A stretch of 64,000 bases of DNA from Rhizobium sp. BK251 (GTDB lineage Bacteria; Pseudomonadota; Alphaproteobacteria; Rhizobiales; Rhizobiaceae), in assembly GCF_004345245.1 (NCBI RefSeq), contig NZ_SLUQ01000007.1:372001-436000 (forward strand), read 5' to 3'. Below the pieces are notes generated by a model. The model was not told where the DNA came from, did no database searches, and worked only from the letters and a program-made list of their open reading frames with translations. Shown here in pieces: positions 8,406 through 18,804 of the stretch. The stretch's first letter is position 1. Each line of letters starts with the position of its first letter. The translations under genes and the position numbers were made by a program.

Positions 8406-9614
8406 ATGCGCGACGCGCAATTATTCATCGTTGACCACGAAACGCCGAGTTCGCCGATCGATCCCTATGCGGACGAGATACTTGCCGATCCATGGGATGC
8501 CTATGAGAAGCTGCAGGACATGGGCCCCGCCGTGTGGCTGGAGAAATACGGCATGTTCGCGCTGACGCGCTATGACAGCGTTGTGAGGGCTCTGAAGGAC
8601 GCGACCGCTTTCTCCTCCGCATCGGGTGTCATGATGAACGATCCGATGAATGCGATCCTTCGCGGCAATACGCTCTGCAGCGACGGTTCGGATCACCAGC
8701 GGCTGCGACGCATCACGGCCAAGCCGTTGGCGCCGACAGTCTTGAACGCTCTCAAATCCGAGATTTACGCCACGGCGGTGAACGTTGCCGATCGACTGGT
8801 AGAGAAGAAAACCTTCTGCGCGGCGACGGAACTTGCGACCGTGCTGCCCGTAGAGATCGTGGCGAATGCTGTCGGGCTTCCGCTGCAGGGGCGAGAGCGC
8901 ATGCTGGTCTGGGCCGAGCAGATGTACAACTGCTTCGGCCCGCTGAACGATCGCGCACGCGACGCCTTTCCCGTGCTCGGCGAGATGATGCATTACGCCG
9001 CGACGCAGGCCGTTCGCGGCAAGCTGAAGCCCGGAAGCTGGGCCGATGGCATCATCGATGCCGTGGAGCGCGGTGAGGCCGACCAGGATGTCCTTCCCGC
9101 GCTGATGATCGACTATCTGGGCCCAAGCCTGGAGACGACGATCTCCGCGATCGGCAGCGGCATCTGGCTCTTTGCCCGAAATCCCGAGGAATGGCGGAAG
9201 GTGCGCGATGATCCGTCCTGCATTCCCAGCGCCGTCAACGAAATTCTGCGCATGGAGACGCCGCTCCAGGGCTATTCGCGACTTGCGGCGCGCGACTACG
9301 ACATGGACGGGGTGACGCTTCCGGCGGGCGCGCGTGCCATCATCTTCTTCGGCGCGGCTAACCGCGACAAGCGCAGGTTCCCCGATCCTCACCGTTTCGA
9401 CGTGATGCGCAATCCGATGGACCAGGTCGCATTCGGTACCGGACCGCATGCCTGCATCGGCCTGCACTTGGCCAAGCTCGAGATGGTTGCCCTGTTCTTT
9501 GCGCTCGCCACGCGCGTGAAGCAGTTCCACATCGAGGAGGAAGTGCGCAACATCAACAACACGCTGCGCGGCTTCAAGAGGCTGATCGTGACGGTCGACG
9601 CGGACGATAGCTGA
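8406..9614 (+). CDS. Cytochrome P450
   Basis: A 402-residue soluble bacterial P450. The heme ligand is the cysteine in FGTGPHACIG (near residue 350), the ExxR pair lies in NEILRMETP, and the I-helix oxygen-activation region reads LGPSLETT. It needs ferredoxin and reductase partners, none of which lie alongside. ATG 8406 is chosen over GTG 8391 because AAGGAA (8395-8400) precedes it. It follows the AraC regulator by about 90 bp with an inverted repeat between, so it may be regulated separately. Substrate unknown. Confidence 0.95.
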   Translation: MRDAQLFIVDHETPSSPIDPYADEILADPWDAYEKLQDMGPAVWLEKYGMFALTRYDSVVRALKDATAFSSASGVMMNDPMNAILRGNTLCSDGSDHQRLRRITAKPLAPTVLNALKSEIYATAVNVADRLVEKKTFCAATELATVLPVEIVANAVGLPLQGRERMLVWAEQMYNCFGPLNDRARDAFPVLGEMMHYAATQAVRGKLKPGSWADGIIDAVERGEADQDVLPALMIDYLGPSLETTISAIGSGIWLFARNPEEWRKVRDDPSCIPSAVNEILRMETPLQGYSRLAARDYDMDGVTLPAGARAIIFFGAANRDKRRFPDPHRFDVMRNPMDQVAFGTGPHACIGLHLAKLEMVALFFALATRVKQFHIEEEVRNINNTLRGFKRLIVTVDADDS

Positions 9615-9744
9615 CAGGACTACTGACGTCGCTCGCGCACCACGAACCTCGCACGATACGGCATCGCGACAAGGGCCTTCGGTTCGGCGACCGGATGGCA
9701 AGCGTGCCGGCCTGATAGGTCTTTCTGGCTCTGGAGCCTGGACG

Positions 9745-9776
9745 AAAAAAATCCGGCCGCGTTGTTGCGGCCGGAT
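9745..9776 (-). terminator. Rho-independent terminator of rne
   Basis: A 10-bp perfect stem, ATCCGGCCGC/GCGGCCGGAT (9751-9760 with 9767-9776), followed on the minus strand by six T residues. It lies just past the rne stop codon. Confidence 0.9.
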
Positions 9777-9807
9777 CGTCAAATCATTCTTCGCCGAAAA
9801 TCAGCTT

Positions 9808-12636
9808 TCAGAAGAAGCCGCGGCGCTGCCACCAGCCGGCCTTCTTCGGCTTGGTCGCATCGCCTTCGCCTTCGGGTGCCTCCGTCGTGCGGCTGGACTT
9901 CACCACCGGCTCCGAGGAAGCAACGTTCGACTCGCGATTGGCGCGTGCCGGCTTTGCCTGTTCGGCTGGCTCGACGCTCTCGCTTTCGAGACCGCTCGCG
10001 AGTTCCGCAACACGTTCCGCTTCAGGATCCGCCTCGACGACCGATTCAGCGACGACTTCCTCGACAGGTGACGGCGCGCTCTTCTTGCGGCTGCGACGCG
10101 CCTTCGGCTTAACGTCCTCGGTTACGACAGGAGCGGCTTCGACGGCAGCCATGGCCGCTTCGCCTTCCGCAGCCGCTGCTTCGGCGACCGCTTCGACGAT
10201 CTCCGCCTGGGTCAAGGCCACTTCCTGACCCTCGGCTTCGCCGGAGTCATCATCCGCATCGGACTCGCCGCTTGCAGCGTCCGCACCGTCTTCACGGCTG
10301 CGGCGTCCGCCGCGCTTGCCGCGCCTGCGGCGCTTGCGCTTCTGCTGTTCCTCGCCGGCGGCACGCTCCTCGACTGGAGACGCATCGTCTTCATCGCCCT
10401 CGTCGTCGTCCGTATCGCCCTCGGAGTCAGTGCCCGACGCAGCGTCGTGGCCAGACTGGCCCTCGGCCGCGCCCTGCCCATTCTTGCCGCGACGGCGGCG
10501 GCGGCGCTTGCGCTTGCGCCCGCCTTCGCCTTCCGCACGGGCGGCGGCCGGCTCAGCAGAGGCAGGCTTTTCAGCGACTTCCTCTTCTTCATCCTCCTCC
10601 ATCTCGATCACGACATCATCGTCGTCGTCATCCTCGATGGCGGCAAAGTTGAAGAGGGTCTCGATCTTGACCGGATTGGCGACGGGTTCGCCCCGATCGA
10701 TCGCGAAGTGCTGCGCGCCGACCGATGCGTCGGCGTCGATCATGATGGAAACGCCGAAGCGGCTCTCGTAGTCCACGATGCTCTGACGCTTGTGGTTGAG
10801 CAGGTAGAGCGCGATGTCCGGCGTCGTGCGCACCGTGATGTCATGCGTCGTGTTCTTCAGCAGGTACTCCTCGATGCCGCGCAGCACATGCAGCGCAACG
10901 GAGGACTGCGAACGGACGTGGCCGGTGCCGCCGCAATGCGAGCAGACCTGCGTGGTCGACTCGAGCACCGAGGCGCGGATACGCTGGCGCGACATTTCCA
11001 GAAGGCCGAAATGCGAGATACGGCCGACCTGAATGCGGGCGCGGTCGTTCTTCAAGCATTCCTTCAGCTTCTTCTCGACGGAGCGGTTGTTGCGCTTCTC
11101 TTCCATGTCGATGAAGTCGATGACGATGAGGCCGGCCAGGTCGCGAAGGCGAAGCTGGCGGGCAATCTCTTCGGCTGCCTCGAGGTTCGTCTGGAGCGCG
11201 GTGTCCTCGATCGAGTGCTCGCGCGTCGAGCGGCCGGAGTTGACGTCGATCGAAACCAGCGCTTCCGTCTGGTTCATGATCAGGTAGCCGCCTGACTTCA
11301 GCGTGACCTGCGGCTGCAGCATCCGATCGAGCTGTGCTTCGATACCCGAGCGCGAGAAGATCGGATGGATGTCGCGGTAGGGCTGGACCACCTTGGCGTG
11401 GCTCGGCATCAGCATCTTCATGAAGTCTTTCGCTTCACGATAGCCTTCCTCGCCGGCAACGATGATCTCGGAAATGTCCTTGTTGTAGAGGTCGCGGATC
11501 GAACGCTTGATCAGCGAGCCTTCCTCGTAGACGAGGCAGGGCGCGGTGGAGGCAAGCGTCAGCGTACGGACGTTCTCCCACAGGCGCATCAGATATTCGA
11601 AGTCGCGCTTGACCTCGACCTTGGTGCGGTTGGCACCGGCGGTGCGCAGGATGACACCCATGCCCTGCGGCACTTCGAGACCGCGAGCGATCTCCTTGAG
11701 GCGCTTGCGGTCCTGGGGCTGCGTGATCTTGCGGGAGATGCCGCCGCCGCGCGCCGTGTTCGGCATGAGAACCGAGTAGCGACCGGCAAGCGAGAGATAG
11801 GTGGTAAGAGCAGCACCCTTGTTGCCGCGCTCTTCCTTGGCGACCTGCACCAGCAGGATCTGGCGGCGCTTGATGACTTCCTGGATGCGGTACTGCTTGC
11901 GCGGCTTGCGCTGGACGCGGTCCGGAACCTCTTCCATCGCGTCTTCGGCGCCGACGGATTCGATGATCTCTTCCTCGCCGTCGTGATCGTCATCGTCGTC
12001 ATCGTCGTCCTTGCGACGCTTGGAAACCTCGACGTCCTCGGAGATTTCGTCGGTCTCGACCGCCGCGGCCATTTCGCCGGACGGGCCGCCGTCATCGTCG
12101 TCCGTGCCGGCGGCTGCTTCGCTCTCGGCTGCCGTCTCGGCAGGGGCAGCCTTCTTGCGGCTGCGGCGAGGCTTTGCCTTCTTTGCCGGGGCTTCTTCGG
12201 CTGCGATCTCGCTGGCTGCGGACGGCTCCGGGGAAGCAGCAGCTTCGGGGCCGTCGCCCAGGGGAGGGATGCCGACGTCCGGCTGTTCCTGCGTCGAAAG
12301 ATCGACGTGCGCCGTCTCGACCGGCTCGACGTCGTCGTCCCTGCGGTGCTCCTCGGCTTCCGCCCTCAGGAGGGCCTGCCGGTCCGCAAGCGGAATCTGG
12401 TAGTAGTCGGGGTGGATTTCCGCGAAGGCGAGAAAGCCGTGCCGGTTGCCGCCGTAATCGACGAACGCGGCCTGCAGCGAGGGTTCGACCCTCGTGACCT
12501 TCGCTAGATATATGTTGCCGCGGATCTGCTTCTTGTGCTCTGACTCGAAGTCGAATTCCTCTATGCGGTTGCCGCGAACGACAACAACGCGCGTCTCTTC
12601 CTCGTGAGACGCATCGATAAGCATTTTGTCTGCCAT
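9808..12636 (-). CDS. rne: Ribonuclease E
   Basis: RNase E is the main endoribonuclease for mRNA decay and rRNA/tRNA processing and the scaffold of the degradosome. The 942-residue product starts with an S1 domain (residues 1-90, then from about 240) split by a large acidic insertion containing a run of eight Asp, as is usual in alphaproteobacteria. The catalytic core carries VSIDVNSGR and VIDFIDMEEKRNNR with the metal-binding aspartates, followed by the zinc-link CSHCGGTGH. The C-terminal third is low-complexity, with alternating acidic and Arg/Lys-rich blocks that should bind RNA and partners. A terminator follows at 9745-9776. Confidence 0.97.
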   Translation of the reverse strand: MADKMLIDASHEEETRVVVVRGNRIEEFDFESEHKKQIRGNIYLAKVTRVEPSLQAAFVDYGGNRHGFLAFAEIHPDYYQIPLADRQALLRAEAEEHRRDDDVEPVETAHVDLSTQEQPDVGIPPLGDGPEAAASPEPSAASEIAAEEAPAKKAKPRRSRKKAAPAETAAESEAAAGTDDDDGGPSGEMAAAVETDEISEDVEVSKRRKDDDDDDDDHDGEEEIIESVGAEDAMEEVPDRVQRKPRKQYRIQEVIKRRQILLVQVAKEERGNKGAALTTYLSLAGRYSVLMPNTARGGGISRKITQPQDRKRLKEIARGLEVPQGMGVILRTAGANRTKVEVKRDFEYLMRLWENVRTLTLASTAPCLVYEEGSLIKRSIRDLYNKDISEIIVAGEEGYREAKDFMKMLMPSHAKVVQPYRDIHPIFSRSGIEAQLDRMLQPQVTLKSGGYLIMNQTEALVSIDVNSGRSTREHSIEDTALQTNLEAAEEIARQLRLRDLAGLIVIDFIDMEEKRNNRSVEKKLKECLKNDRARIQVGRISHFGLLEMSRQRIRASVLESTTQVCSHCGGTGHVRSQSSVALHVLRGIEEYLLKNTTHDITVRTTPDIALYLLNHKRQSIVDYESRFGVSIMIDADASVGAQHFAIDRGEPVANPVKIETLFNFAAIEDDDDDDVVIEMEEDEEEEVAEKPASAEPAAARAEGEGGRKRKRRRRRRGKNGQGAAEGQSGHDAASGTDSEGDTDDDEGDEDDASPVEERAAGEEQQKRKRRRRGKRGGRRSREDGADAASGESDADDDSGEAEGQEVALTQAEIVEAVAEAAAAEGEAAMAAVEAAPVVTEDVKPKARRSRKKSAPSPVEEVVAESVVEADPEAERVAELASGLESESVEPAEQAKPARANRESNVASSEPVVKSSRTTEAPEGEGDATKPKKAGWWQRRGFF

Positions 12637-13306
12637 TTAAGCTGTGCTCCTCGGCGCAGCCATGCGGTGACACTCCCTGCTGTGGTTGAAACAGCTAAGG
12701 TCCTGTCAGTGATTGCCGCGCCGGATAGTGGTGATCGCGATTGATTGGTCAGAGAGAGCAGCAGCCAGGCAGCAGACGGGAAGTGCTTGCCCCGGGGCCT
12801 GTAGACTTCAGATAAAATCTGCTGCGACAACATCAACAACCAAGCGAGATCGACAATAGTTAGGCCCATCCTCGAGCCCGATGAATGTGCTCTCTTGAAG
12901 AGCGATTAGTGGTCTGCCCACCGATGAAGTTCCCGCATCACGCCGGAAATTCAGGATCCAGTTTTGGAACAGACATGCGTGCAACGGCGGATGAAAATCG
13001 CTTATGGCGCCAGGCCCCGAGGGATGGCTGCCTTTGCGACGACTCTATCCCGTCAACACGTCTGGCCCAACATGCCTTGTATGTTTTATCTGTCACAATA
13101 GCAAGGGAAAAGCCAAGTGTGCCATAATATTGATGGATTTAGCAGTTCAAGCCATAGTGCAGATATCTTCCCGATTCGTCCTTTCGCTGGCATTCTCCGG
13201 CGCGTCTTTTTAGGTCGCCGCAACGTTCGCATGCATCAAGGCGAAACGGCAAGGTTCATGCTGCACATATATAGGGAATTGCGGGCGGTTGTTTAAGGGA
13301 GCGCAA
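12637..13306. other. 670-bp divergent region between rne and the amidase gene
   Basis: No convincing gene. Open frames on either strand lack ribosome-binding sites and coding character. The region must hold the rne promoter and probably a long rne 5' leader, which in enterobacteria mediates RNase E autoregulation, plus the amidase promoter. AT-rich stretches lie at 13085-13150 and 13255-13275. Confidence 0.5.
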
Positions 13307-14542
13307 ATGGGGAAGGGGTCGTTTCGTTCCTTCCTGTCGTTCGCATGCAGGATGGCCGTGACGGTCGTCCTCCTCAGCGGGCATTCCCTCGTCGCGCATG
13401 CAGCAGACGGCAAGGATCCGCTTCTCGCCTACGATGCGCGCATTGCCGGCGACGACGCCCGGACCCGCATCGTCATCGATTTCGACCGTGAGCCCACATT
13501 CGTCGTCCACTACATTGCAAAGCCGGAGCGTGTCGTCGTCGACCTGCCGGCGACCGCCTTCGGCTTCCCGGGCGAAAAGCTGCGCGCGCGCGGGCTTTTT
13601 CGCGACGTCCGCTACGGCACCATGGATGAGGGGAGTGCACGCATCGTCCTGACGGCGACGAAGCCGGTGAAGCTCGTGATGGCAAAGACCGAGGTCGACG
13701 AGCAGGGCAAAGGGTACCGGCTGGTGCTTGATGCGGAGATGGTCCCCGCCAAGCAGTTCGACGAGCTCGTGAAGGCGCAATCCTGGCAGCCTTCGGATAC
13801 GGCGGCCGCCGTTGGGCCGGTCGAGCCGGTGGAGAAGGCCGCGCCAGGCGACTTCCTCGTCGCGGTGGATGCGGGTCACGGCGGCATCGATACCGGCGCG
13901 ATTGCCACGGATACGAAGATTCCCGAAAAGGAAGTGACGCTCGCCTTCGCCAAGGCCTTGGCCGACAGGCTGAACCGAGAGCCGGGCATAAAGGCCTTCC
14001 TGACGCGCAGTGACGACGCGTTCCTGTCCCTTTCGGAGCGGGTGACGATCGCCCGGCAAAACCATGCCGGCCTCTTCATCTCTCTGCATGCCGACACGTT
14101 GAAGCAGAAGGATATTCGCGGCGCGACGGTCTATACGATCTCGGATCGCGCCTCCGACAAGCTGGCCGCCGATCTGGCGGATCGCGAAAACCTCTCGGAC
14201 CAGATCGCCGGCAAGGAGGCTGCCGCCGAGCCGCCCGAGGTTGCCGACATCCTTCTCGATCTGACAAGGCGGGAGACGCAGGCCTTCTCCATATCGATGG
14301 CGCGTTCGGTCATTGGCTCCTTTGACGGGCAGGTGGGGCTCATCAACAATCCGCATCGCCATGCGGGCTTCCGAGTGCTGCAGGCGCCCGACGTTCCCTC
14401 CATCCTGCTGGAGCTCGGATTCCTTTCCAACAGGGACGACGAGAAGCTGCTTCTCGACGAGGCCTGGCGGACAAAGATCACCGACCTTCTGGCCGATGCT
14501 GTGAAGCGCTATCGCGCCTCGACGCTGGCGAACGGCGGTTGA
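13307..14542 (+). CDS. amiC: N-acetylmuramoyl-L-alanine amidase with AMIN domain
   Basis: This enzyme cleaves the amide bond between MurNAc and the stem peptide for daughter-cell separation. The 411-residue product has a signal peptide (about 1-32), an N-terminal AMIN localisation domain (about 40-145) and a C-terminal Amidase_3 domain (about 185-405). Zinc-binding and catalytic segments are DAGHGGIDTGAI, the following glutamate in EKEVTLAF, ISLHADT and LLELGFLSN. ATG 13307 is preceded by AAGGGAG (13295-13301), which makes the TTG at 13289 unlikely. PBP1a follows downstream. Confidence 0.93.
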   Translation: MGKGSFRSFLSFACRMAVTVVLLSGHSLVAHAADGKDPLLAYDARIAGDDARTRIVIDFDREPTFVVHYIAKPERVVVDLPATAFGFPGEKLRARGLFRDVRYGTMDEGSARIVLTATKPVKLVMAKTEVDEQGKGYRLVLDAEMVPAKQFDELVKAQSWQPSDTAAAVGPVEPVEKAAPGDFLVAVDAGHGGIDTGAIATDTKIPEKEVTLAFAKALADRLNREPGIKAFLTRSDDAFLSLSERVTIARQNHAGLFISLHADTLKQKDIRGATVYTISDRASDKLAADLADRENLSDQIAGKEAAAEPPEVADILLDLTRRETQAFSISMARSVIGSFDGQVGLINNPHRHAGFRVLQAPDVPSILLELGFLSNRDDEKLLLDEAWRTKITDLLADAVKRYRASTLANGG

Positions 14543-14802
14543 GGGATCGCGTGCGACGGCTGCCCGTGTCTTCCAAGTGACATGGCCCGGCAAACGGAGC
14601 GTCCGAGACTGGCAATCCACCAAGAAGCCCTATTTTGCTCACATTCACGGCGTTGAAGCGGGATAAAGTTCTAATAGACAAATAGAATCGCCTTGCCGCG
14701 GGGCACGCTCTTGAAGTAATCCGCGCAGCGTGCAAAACGCCCTGACCTGTGCGATTATGCGCGCTCCGCGCCGATCGAGGGAAAAGTACCGGTAGCTCAA
14801 AT

Positions 14803-17262
14803 ATGATCAGACTTTTTGGATATTTCTTCGGCTTGGCCTGCGTCCTTTTCCTGGGCGTTGCGGCGGCTGTGGCGATCTACATCAGCCACATATCCGAGGA
14901 TCTGCCCGACTATGCAGTCCTGAACAGCTACGCACCGCCGGTCGCGACGCGCGTTCACGCCGGCAACGGCGCGCTGATGGCGGAATATGCGCGCGAACGC
15001 CGCCTCTTCCTGCCGATCCAGGCCGTCCCCGATCGGGTGAAGGCTGCCTTCCTTTCGGCTGAGGACAAGAATTTCTACAACCACCCCGGCGTCGACCTGG
15101 GCGGCCTTGCCCGCGCCATGGTGGTCAACCTGCAGAATTTCGGCTCCGGCCGCCGCCCGATGGGTGCGTCGACGATCACCCAGCAGGTCGCCAAGAACTT
15201 CCTCCTGAGCTCCGACCAGACGATCGACCGCAAGATCAAGGAAGCAATCCTCTCCTTCCGCATCGAGCAGGCATACAGCAAGGACAAGATCCTCGAGCTC
15301 TATCTCAACGAGATCTTCTTCGGCCTGAATTCCTACGGCATTGCCGGCGCGTCGCTTACCTATTTCAACAAGTCGGTGACGGAACTGACGATTGCCGAGG
15401 CTGCCTATCTCGCATCGCTGCCGAAAGGCCCTGCCAACTACCATCCGTTCCGCCATCCCGAAGCCGCGCTGGAGCGCCGCAACTGGGTCATCGATCGCAT
15501 GGTCGAAAACGGCTATGTCGGCCAGAGCGACGGCGCGGAAGCCAAGCAGCAGCCGCTTGGCGTCGTTGCGCGCGGCAACGGTCCCTCGCTCTTCGCCTCC
15601 GACTATTTCGCCGAGGCCGTGCGTCGCCAGCTGATCGATCAGTACGGCGACAAGGTGCTATACGAAGGTGGCCTCTCGGTGCGCACCTCGCTTGATCCGC
15701 AGATGCAGCTCTATGCGCGCAAGGCGCTGCAGGACGGGCTGATCAGCTACGACGAGCGCCGCGGTTTCCATGGCCCGGTCAAGCAGATCGATGTCGCCGC
15801 CGATTGGGGTCCTGCGCTCGCCGATATCCCGGCGCTGAGCGATGTGCCCGAATGGAAGCTTGCCGTCGTGCTTGCCGTTTCGTCCGAGAGCGTCGATATC
15901 GGCCTGCAGCCTGACAAGCAGTCGAACGGCAAGGTGGTGGCCGAGCGTACGCGTGGCATGATCCGCGCGGAAGACATGAAATGGGCCTATCGCTCCGCCA
16001 ATGGCGATCGCAAGACAGCGACATCGCCGCAAGGCGCGCTGCAGCCGGGCGACGTCGTCTATGTCGAACCGATCGGCGGTGACGGATCCAATACCTACCG
16101 CCTGCGCCAGCCGCCGAAGGTGCAGGGTGGTCTCGTCGCCATGGACCCGAAGACGGGGCGCGTGCTCGCCATGGTGGGCGGGTTCTCCTATTCTCAGTCG
16201 GAATTCAACCGTGCGACGCAGGCGATGCGCCAGCCCGGCTCCTCGTTCAAGCCCTTCGTTTATGCCGCGGCGATGGACAACGGCTACACGCCGGCCTCGG
16301 TGATCATGGACGCGCCGATCGAGATCGTCTCCGGCGGCCAGGTCTGGCGGCCCGAGAACTACGGCGGCGAAACCGCCGGTCCCTCGACGCTGCGCTCCGG
16401 CATCGAGAAGTCGCGCAACCTGATGACGGTGCGCCTCGCAAACGATCTCGGCATGAATATCGTCGCTGAATATGCCGAGCGTTTCGGCGTCTACGACCAT
16501 ATGCTGCCGGTACTGGCGATGTCGCTCGGCTCCGGCGAGACGACGGTGTTGCGCATGGTCTCGGCCTATTCGGTGATCGCCAACGGCGGCAAGCAGATCA
16601 AGCCGACGCTGATCGACCGTATCCAGGACCGTTACGGCAAGACCATCTTCCGCCATGAGGAGCGCCTCTGCGACAACTGCAATGCCGGCGACTGGCAGAA
16701 CCAGGACGAGCCGCAGGTCGTCGACAATCGCGAGCAGGTGCTGGACCCGATGACGGCCTACCAGATCACCTCGATGATGCAGGGCGTCATCAAGCGCGGT
16801 ACGGCCGCCGGAAAGATCGATCTCGGCGATCGTGACGTTGCCGGCAAGACCGGTACGACCAATGACGAGAAGGACGCATGGTTCGTCGGCTACACGCCGG
16901 ACCTGGTCGCGGGCCTTTACCTGGGCTTCGATTCGCCGGCTCCGCTTGGCCGTGGCGGCACAGGTGGCGTGCTCGCCGCGCCTGTCTTCAACGAGTTCAT
17001 GCAGCAGGCCGTCAAGGACATGCCCGCCTCGAAGTTCGTGATCCCCCAGGGCATGAATCTGATGCCGATCAACCGGAAGACGGGCATGGCAGCCGCCGAG
17101 GGTGATCCTGATACGATCATCGAGGCCTTCAAGCCCGGCACGGGCCCGGCAGACAGCCTTTCGGTCATCGGCATGGACAGCACCATGGCGCCGGAGGAGA
17201 TTCTCAAGACCTCTCCGCAGGCCAACCAGGCTGTTCAATCGGGCGCCGGCGGGTTGTTCTGA
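14803..17262 (+). CDS. mrcA: Bifunctional penicillin-binding protein 1A
   Basis: A class A PBP that polymerises and cross-links peptidoglycan. The 819-residue product has one N-terminal membrane anchor (about 5-27) and a GT51 glycosyltransferase domain with catalytic Glu in AEDKNFYNHPG and the GASTITQQVAKN motif. An inserted OB-like domain (about 310-440) is followed by the transpeptidase domain with SxxK in PGSSFKPF, SRN in EKSRNLM and KTGT in AGKTGTTNDEKDAWFVGYTP. ATG 14803 gives the natural anchor MIRLFGYFFGL; the upstream frame lacks support. Pairing with the amidase makes a small cell-wall cluster. Confidence 0.95.
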   Translation: MIRLFGYFFGLACVLFLGVAAAVAIYISHISEDLPDYAVLNSYAPPVATRVHAGNGALMAEYARERRLFLPIQAVPDRVKAAFLSAEDKNFYNHPGVDLGGLARAMVVNLQNFGSGRRPMGASTITQQVAKNFLLSSDQTIDRKIKEAILSFRIEQAYSKDKILELYLNEIFFGLNSYGIAGASLTYFNKSVTELTIAEAAYLASLPKGPANYHPFRHPEAALERRNWVIDRMVENGYVGQSDGAEAKQQPLGVVARGNGPSLFASDYFAEAVRRQLIDQYGDKVLYEGGLSVRTSLDPQMQLYARKALQDGLISYDERRGFHGPVKQIDVAADWGPALADIPALSDVPEWKLAVVLAVSSESVDIGLQPDKQSNGKVVAERTRGMIRAEDMKWAYRSANGDRKTATSPQGALQPGDVVYVEPIGGDGSNTYRLRQPPKVQGGLVAMDPKTGRVLAMVGGFSYSQSEFNRATQAMRQPGSSFKPFVYAAAMDNGYTPASVIMDAPIEIVSGGQVWRPENYGGETAGPSTLRSGIEKSRNLMTVRLANDLGMNIVAEYAERFGVYDHMLPVLAMSLGSGETTVLRMVSAYSVIANGGKQIKPTLIDRIQDRYGKTIFRHEERLCDNCNAGDWQNQDEPQVVDNREQVLDPMTAYQITSMMQGVIKRGTAAGKIDLGDRDVAGKTGTTNDEKDAWFVGYTPDLVAGLYLGFDSPAPLGRGGTGGVLAAPVFNEFMQQAVKDMPASKFVIPQGMNLMPINRKTGMAAAEGDPDTIIEAFKPGTGPADSLSVIGMDSTMAPEEILKTSPQANQAVQSGAGGLF

Positions 17263-17372
17263 GACCAGCGAAATCCCATCTACGCGTATGAAAACGGCGG
17301 TCGCTGCCCTTTACTTCCGCGGCCGCCACAACTATTGACGGGCAGCTTTCAAACCAAGACGAAGCGGGAAAA

Positions 17373-18504
17373 ATGCGAGCCGAAATCGAGAACGTAGTCG
17401 ACGAGACCAAGCAGGCCATAAGCCTGCTGAGGAGGCATCTTTGACTGGGACCAGGCGATAAGACGACTGGACTGGTTGAACAACAAGGCCGAGGATCCGA
17501 ACCTCTGGAATGATGCGGGCGAAGCGCAGAAGCTCATGCGTGAGCGTCAGCAGCTCGACGACAGCATCAACGGAGTTCGCTCGCTTGAGCAGCAGCTCAA
17601 CGACAATGTCGAACTCGTCGAGCTCGGCGAGGAGGAGGGTGACGCGGCGATCGTCAAGGAAGCCGAGGAGGCGCTGAAGGCGCTGAAGGCCGAGGCCGCC
17701 CGCCGCCAGGTGGAAGCCATGCTGTCCGGCGAGGCCGATGGCAACGACACCTATCTCGAAGTCCACTCCGGCGCCGGCGGCACCGAGAGCCAGGACTGGG
17801 CCAACATGCTGCTGCGCATGTACACCCGCTGGGCCGAGCGCTCGAAGTTCAAGGTCGAGCTTCTTGAAGTTCACGACGGCGAAGAGGCGGGCATCAAGTC
17901 CGCGACGCTCCTGGTCAAGGGCCACAATGCCTATGGCTGGCTGAAGACGGAATCGGGCGTTCACCGCCTGGTGCGCATTTCGCCTTACGACAGCAATGCG
18001 CGCCGCCACACGTCCTTCTCGTCCATCTGGGTCTATCCGGTCGTCGACGACTCGATCCAGATCGAGATCAACGAAAGCGATTGCCGCATCGATACCTACC
18101 GTTCGTCGGGTGCCGGCGGCCAGCACGTCAACACGACCGACTCGGCGGTGCGTATCACGCATATCCCGACCGGCATCGTCGTGCAGTGCCAGCAGGAACG
18201 TTCGCAGCACAAGAACCGGGCCAAGGCCTGGGACATGCTGCGCGCCCGCATGTACGAAGCCGAGCTCATGAAGCGCGAAGAGGCAGCCAATGCCGAGGCG
18301 GCTTCGAAGACCGATATCGGCTGGGGCCACCAGATCCGCTCCTACGTGCTGCAGCCCTACCAACTGGTCAAGGACCTGCGGACGGGCGTTTCCAGCACTG
18401 CACCTGATGATGTGCTCGATGGCGAGCTCGACGAGTTCATGGAGGCCGCACTTGCCCACCGCATCAGCGGCGCGGCCGATGCGGCGGTCGATGACATCGA
18501 TTGA
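17373..18504 (+). CDS. prfB: Peptide chain release factor 2, made by programmed +1 frameshift
   Basis: RF2 terminates translation at UGA and UAA. The first frame runs 23 codons from ATG 17373 to an in-frame UGA (17442-17444). Ribosomes then shift +1 at CTT-T (17439-17442) and read on from GAC 17443, giving 376 residues in total. The shift site has an internal Shine-Dalgarno AGGAGG (17430-17435) three bases before CTT, as in E. coli. The GGQ hydrolysis motif is in SSGAGGQHVNTTDSAV. The stop-codon recognition tripeptide reads SPY (RISPYDSNARRHTSF) where E. coli has SPF. A strong terminator follows. Confidence 0.97.
17430..17445 (+). promoter_or_regulatory. RF2 programmed frameshift signal
   Basis: AGGAGG, CAT, CTT, TGA, C. 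The internal Shine-Dalgarno, slippery CTT and in-frame UGA form the autoregulatory site: scarce RF2 slows termination and favours the +1 shift that makes more RF2. Confidence 0.95.
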
Positions 18505-18514
18505 CACTCTGCTC

Positions 18515-18541
18515 AAAGGCCCCGGAACGGGGCCTTTTTGT
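18515..18541 (+). terminator. Rho-independent terminator of prfB
   Basis: Ten-bp stem AAAGGCCCCG/CGGGGCCTTT with a GAA loop and following T residues, just after the prfB stop. Confidence 0.92.
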
Positions 18542-18576
18542 TGTCGCCTGTCACCGGCGCCCGCGAACAGTCGAAA

Positions 18577-18804
18577 TCAGAATTTTATGGTGACGCCGTC
18601 GCCGCTACCGGTGGCATCCACGGGCTTCTCCATGAAGTTCTTTTCGTTCTCCGCGCGGTATCGCCCGGCGACGGCCGGATTGCTGAGAGCAAGGTAGAAC
18701 GCCGCGGTCAGGCCGTCGTCTCCCTTCTCGACGACGGCGACCAGCATTTCCTCGTCGCAATCGCCGAGCGGCATGAAGACGGGACGGGGGTCGAACGGCT
18801 CCAT
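18577..18804 (-). CDS. Hypothetical 75-residue protein
   Basis: A minus-strand frame reading MEPFDPRPVFMPLGDCDEEMLVAVVEKGDD, with an AGRYRAENEKNF segment. No motif is recognised. It is acidic and probably cytoplasmic. The ribosome-binding site is weak, so existence is only moderately supported. It is convergent with prfB. Confidence 0.45.
   Translation of the reverse strand: MEPFDPRPVFMPLGDCDEEMLVAVVEKGDDGLTAAFYLALSNPAVAGRYRAENEKNFMEKPVDATGSGDGVTIKF

Noticed and set aside
10447..12507. Long plus-strand frames across rne
   Set aside because: They mirror the biased codons of RNase E, including its acidic repeats, and have no motif.
15658..17238. 526-residue minus-strand frame inside PBP1a
   Set aside because: An antisense shadow of a GC-rich gene.
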